From: QQVM01 sp964544885
GTDB taxonomy: Bacteria; Bacteroidota; Bacteroidia; AKYH767-A; 2013-40CM-41-45
Length of the DNA: 64,000 nucleotides
Assembly (NCBI GenBank): GCA_964544885.1
Contig: CAZJDX010000014.1
Span: 1 to 64,000 of the forward strand
Direction of reading: 5' to 3'
Part shown: piece by piece, positions 62,709 through 64,000 of the stretch
Numbering within the stretch: position 1 is the stretch's first letter
Layout: the number at the start of each line of letters is the position of its first letter
Notes under the pieces: model-generated
The model's input: only the letters and a program-made list of their open reading frames with translations
The model's database searches: none
What the model was told of the DNA's origin: nothing
Program-made: the position numbers and the translations under genes

Positions 62709-64000
62709 ATGAAAAAACTATTTACCTGGTTATTAATCCTGACAATGGGCTATTCAGGAAACATAATAGCCCAGAATAAAATAATCAAAGGCAGAGTAAG
62801 CTCTGCTGAAGACGGGCTGAGCATTCCCGGCGCTTCAGTCATTGTCAAAGGAAGTTCCACCGGAACGGTTACTGATATTAACGGTGACTTTGTTCTGGAG
62901 GTGCCAACATCAGCCAATACCCTTGTCATTTCTTCATTAGGAATGAAAAGCACCGAAGTGAATCTTGGCAGCGCAGTCAGTTTCGACATAGTACTCGAGA
63001 GTGATGTACTCAAGCTCAATGAGGTGGTGGTAACTGCAAATGCCATTGAAAGGGAGAAAAGAAGTCTGGGCTATGCGGTCACTTCAGTCGGAAGTGAAGA
63101 ACTTACAAAAGGAAGGGACAGGAGCATACTGAATTCCATGCAGGGAAAAGTTCCCGGTGTACAGATCAGCAATGGCTCAGGAAGTCCGGGAAGTTCTACC
63201 CGCATAGTAATCAGAGGCGGAACATCTTTCCTTGGAAACAACCAACCACTCTACGTCATTGACGGAATTCCTATGGATAATGCTTCCTACGAAACCGGTG
63301 ATAATCTGAACCGGCAGGTAGATGCAGGCAGCCGCGTCAACGATATCAATCCTCAGGATATTGAATCGGTAACCATCCTTAAAGGGCCTGCCGCGGCCGC
63401 ACTGTATGGTTCAAGGGCATCAAACGGCGCCGTAATGATTAGCACCAAAAGCGGTAAAAGCCGGAAGGTGGCCGGCAAGGGAGCTGAAATCGCTTTCAGC
63501 AGCGGAATGACCTTTGAGTCCCCTTTAATGCTTCCGGAATTTCAAAACACCTATGGCCAGGGACTTTTCAAGGCTCCCGACCTTCGGGAAAATACCAGCT
63601 GGGGCGCTGCCTTCACCGGTGAAGTTCTCCCATATGGAAACGAGGTTGACGGAGTCCAGAAAACCAAACCCTACTCAGCGCTGCCTGACAATGTCAAAGA
63701 TTTCTTTGATCTGGGCAGGACCTACACAAATGATCTTTCCTTATCCGGCGGTGGTGACAAATCCACTTACTATATGTCTATAGGAAAACTAAATCAATAT
63801 GGTATCATGCCCGGCACTGAATACCAGAGAACGAGTTTTAAGATTTCCGGTTCAACACAATTGTCGAACAAATTCTACAGCAGCGCTTCAGTTTACTATA
63901 TCAAGAGTAAGGGCGACCTGTCCATCCAGGGACAGAACACTGCAACATCACCCTGGGAAAATATCATTCAGACCCCGAGAGACATCAGTCTCACCGACCT
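62709..64000 (+). CDS. SusC/RagA family TonB-linked outer-membrane protein (partial, runs off window)
   Basis: The first 430 codons of a typically roughly 1000-residue protein, open at the window edge. Signal peptide MKKLFTWLLILTMGYSGNIIAQ; a carboxypeptidase-like regulatory domain (KGRVSSAEDGLSIPGASVIV); the SusC signature LNEVVVTANAIEREKRSLGY; the plug domain with KVPGVQISNGSGSPGSSTRI, PLYVIDGIPMDN and ILKGPAAAALYGSRASNGAV; then barrel strands. It imports oligosaccharides, peptides or other large nutrients with a SusD partner, which would be expected just beyond the window. Confidence 0.93.
   Translation, partial: MKKLFTWLLILTMGYSGNIIAQNKIIKGRVSSAEDGLSIPGASVIVKGSSTGTVTDINGDFVLEVPTSANTLVISSLGMKSTEVNLGSAVSFDIVLESDVLKLNEVVVTANAIEREKRSLGYAVTSVGSEELTKGRDRSILNSMQGKVPGVQISNGSGSPGSSTRIVIRGGTSFLGNNQPLYVIDGIPMDNASYETGDNLNRQVDAGSRVNDINPQDIESVTILKGPAAAALYGSRASNGAVMISTKSGKSRKVAGKGAEIAFSSGMTFESPLMLPEFQNTYGQGLFKAPDLRENTSWGAAFTGEVLPYGNEVDGVQKTKPYSALPDNVKDFFDLGRTYTNDLSLSGGGDKSTYYMSIGKLNQYGIMPGTEYQRTSFKISGSTQLSNKFYSSASVYYIKSKGDLSIQGQNTATSPWENIIQTPRDISLTD

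Noticed and set aside
62512..62712. 66-codon ORF before the SusC-like gene
   Set aside because: No signal peptide or domain; it overlaps the SusC start codon and looks like random open frame in the leader.

Overview
The window is a piece of a draft Bacteroidota chromosome, probably a metagenome-assembled or scaffolded genome since it contains a 100-N gap. Lineage evidence: several secreted proteins end in type IX secretion (T9SS) C-terminal sorting domains; there are SprB-type repeats, a SusC/RagA outer-membrane protein, a GWxTD-domain protein, a long FadJ-like 3-hydroxyacyl-CoA dehydrogenase/enoyl-CoA hydratase, a eukaryotic-type citrate synthase, and several exact matches to the Bacteroidota -7 promoter element TAnnTTTG. 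No rRNA, tRNA, CRISPR array, prophage or T9SS machinery genes were seen.

Layout. Positions 1-8.7 kb hold four secreted or surface genes on the minus strand: two paralogous family-5-like glycoside hydrolases, a beta-propeller T9SS cargo protein, and an SprB-repeat surface protein whose 5' end runs through a (CA)13 microsatellite that leaves the only nearby ATG out of frame. Positions 8.86-9.66 kb are a tandem array of hairpin-forming repeats of about 120-128 bp, broken by the 100-N gap. Positions 9.7-15.3 kb carry yebC, an S41 protease, a YciI-like protein, a 203-bp foldback element (MITE) with a TAA target duplication, a YfiT/DinB-like protein and a lipoprotein amidohydrolase. Positions 15.3-18.5 kb form a probable metal-handling set (Cys-rich HYC protein, TonB-dependent receptor, HMA-domain protein), followed by a large T9SS protein. 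Positions 21.3-29.5 kb are a beta-oxidation operon (acyl-CoA synthetase, FadJ-like fusion, MORN-like repeat protein, thiolase, acyl-CoA dehydrogenase), with a divergent nitronate monooxygenase and DUF4442 thioesterase-like pair.

Positions 31.9-35.6 kb encode a T9SS subtilisin-like protease. Then come plsC and a UbiD-family decarboxylase (35.8-38.5 kb), an operon of rmuC, a GWxTD lipoprotein, rlmB and a membrane glycosyltransferase (38.5-43.9 kb), a DUF922-like zinc protease, a TonB-C-like protein, an ABC exporter and a Nudix hydrolase (43.9-48.3 kb), and an eno - small membrane protein - gltA run (48.3-51.3 kb). The right end has a methyltransferase, a LolD/MacB-type ATPase with a cobalamin adenosyltransferase, a DUF2795 gene, a further T9SS propeller protein, secA, a POT peptide transporter, two thioredoxin-fold proteins and the first 430 codons of a SusC/RagA protein that runs off the window.

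Taken together, most genes are ordinary housekeeping and catabolic genes (lipid degradation, TCA cycle, glycolysis, protein export) with scattered secreted T9SS cargo. The unusual material is concentrated at 6.2-13.1 kb: microsatellite, hairpin array, assembly gap and MITE.
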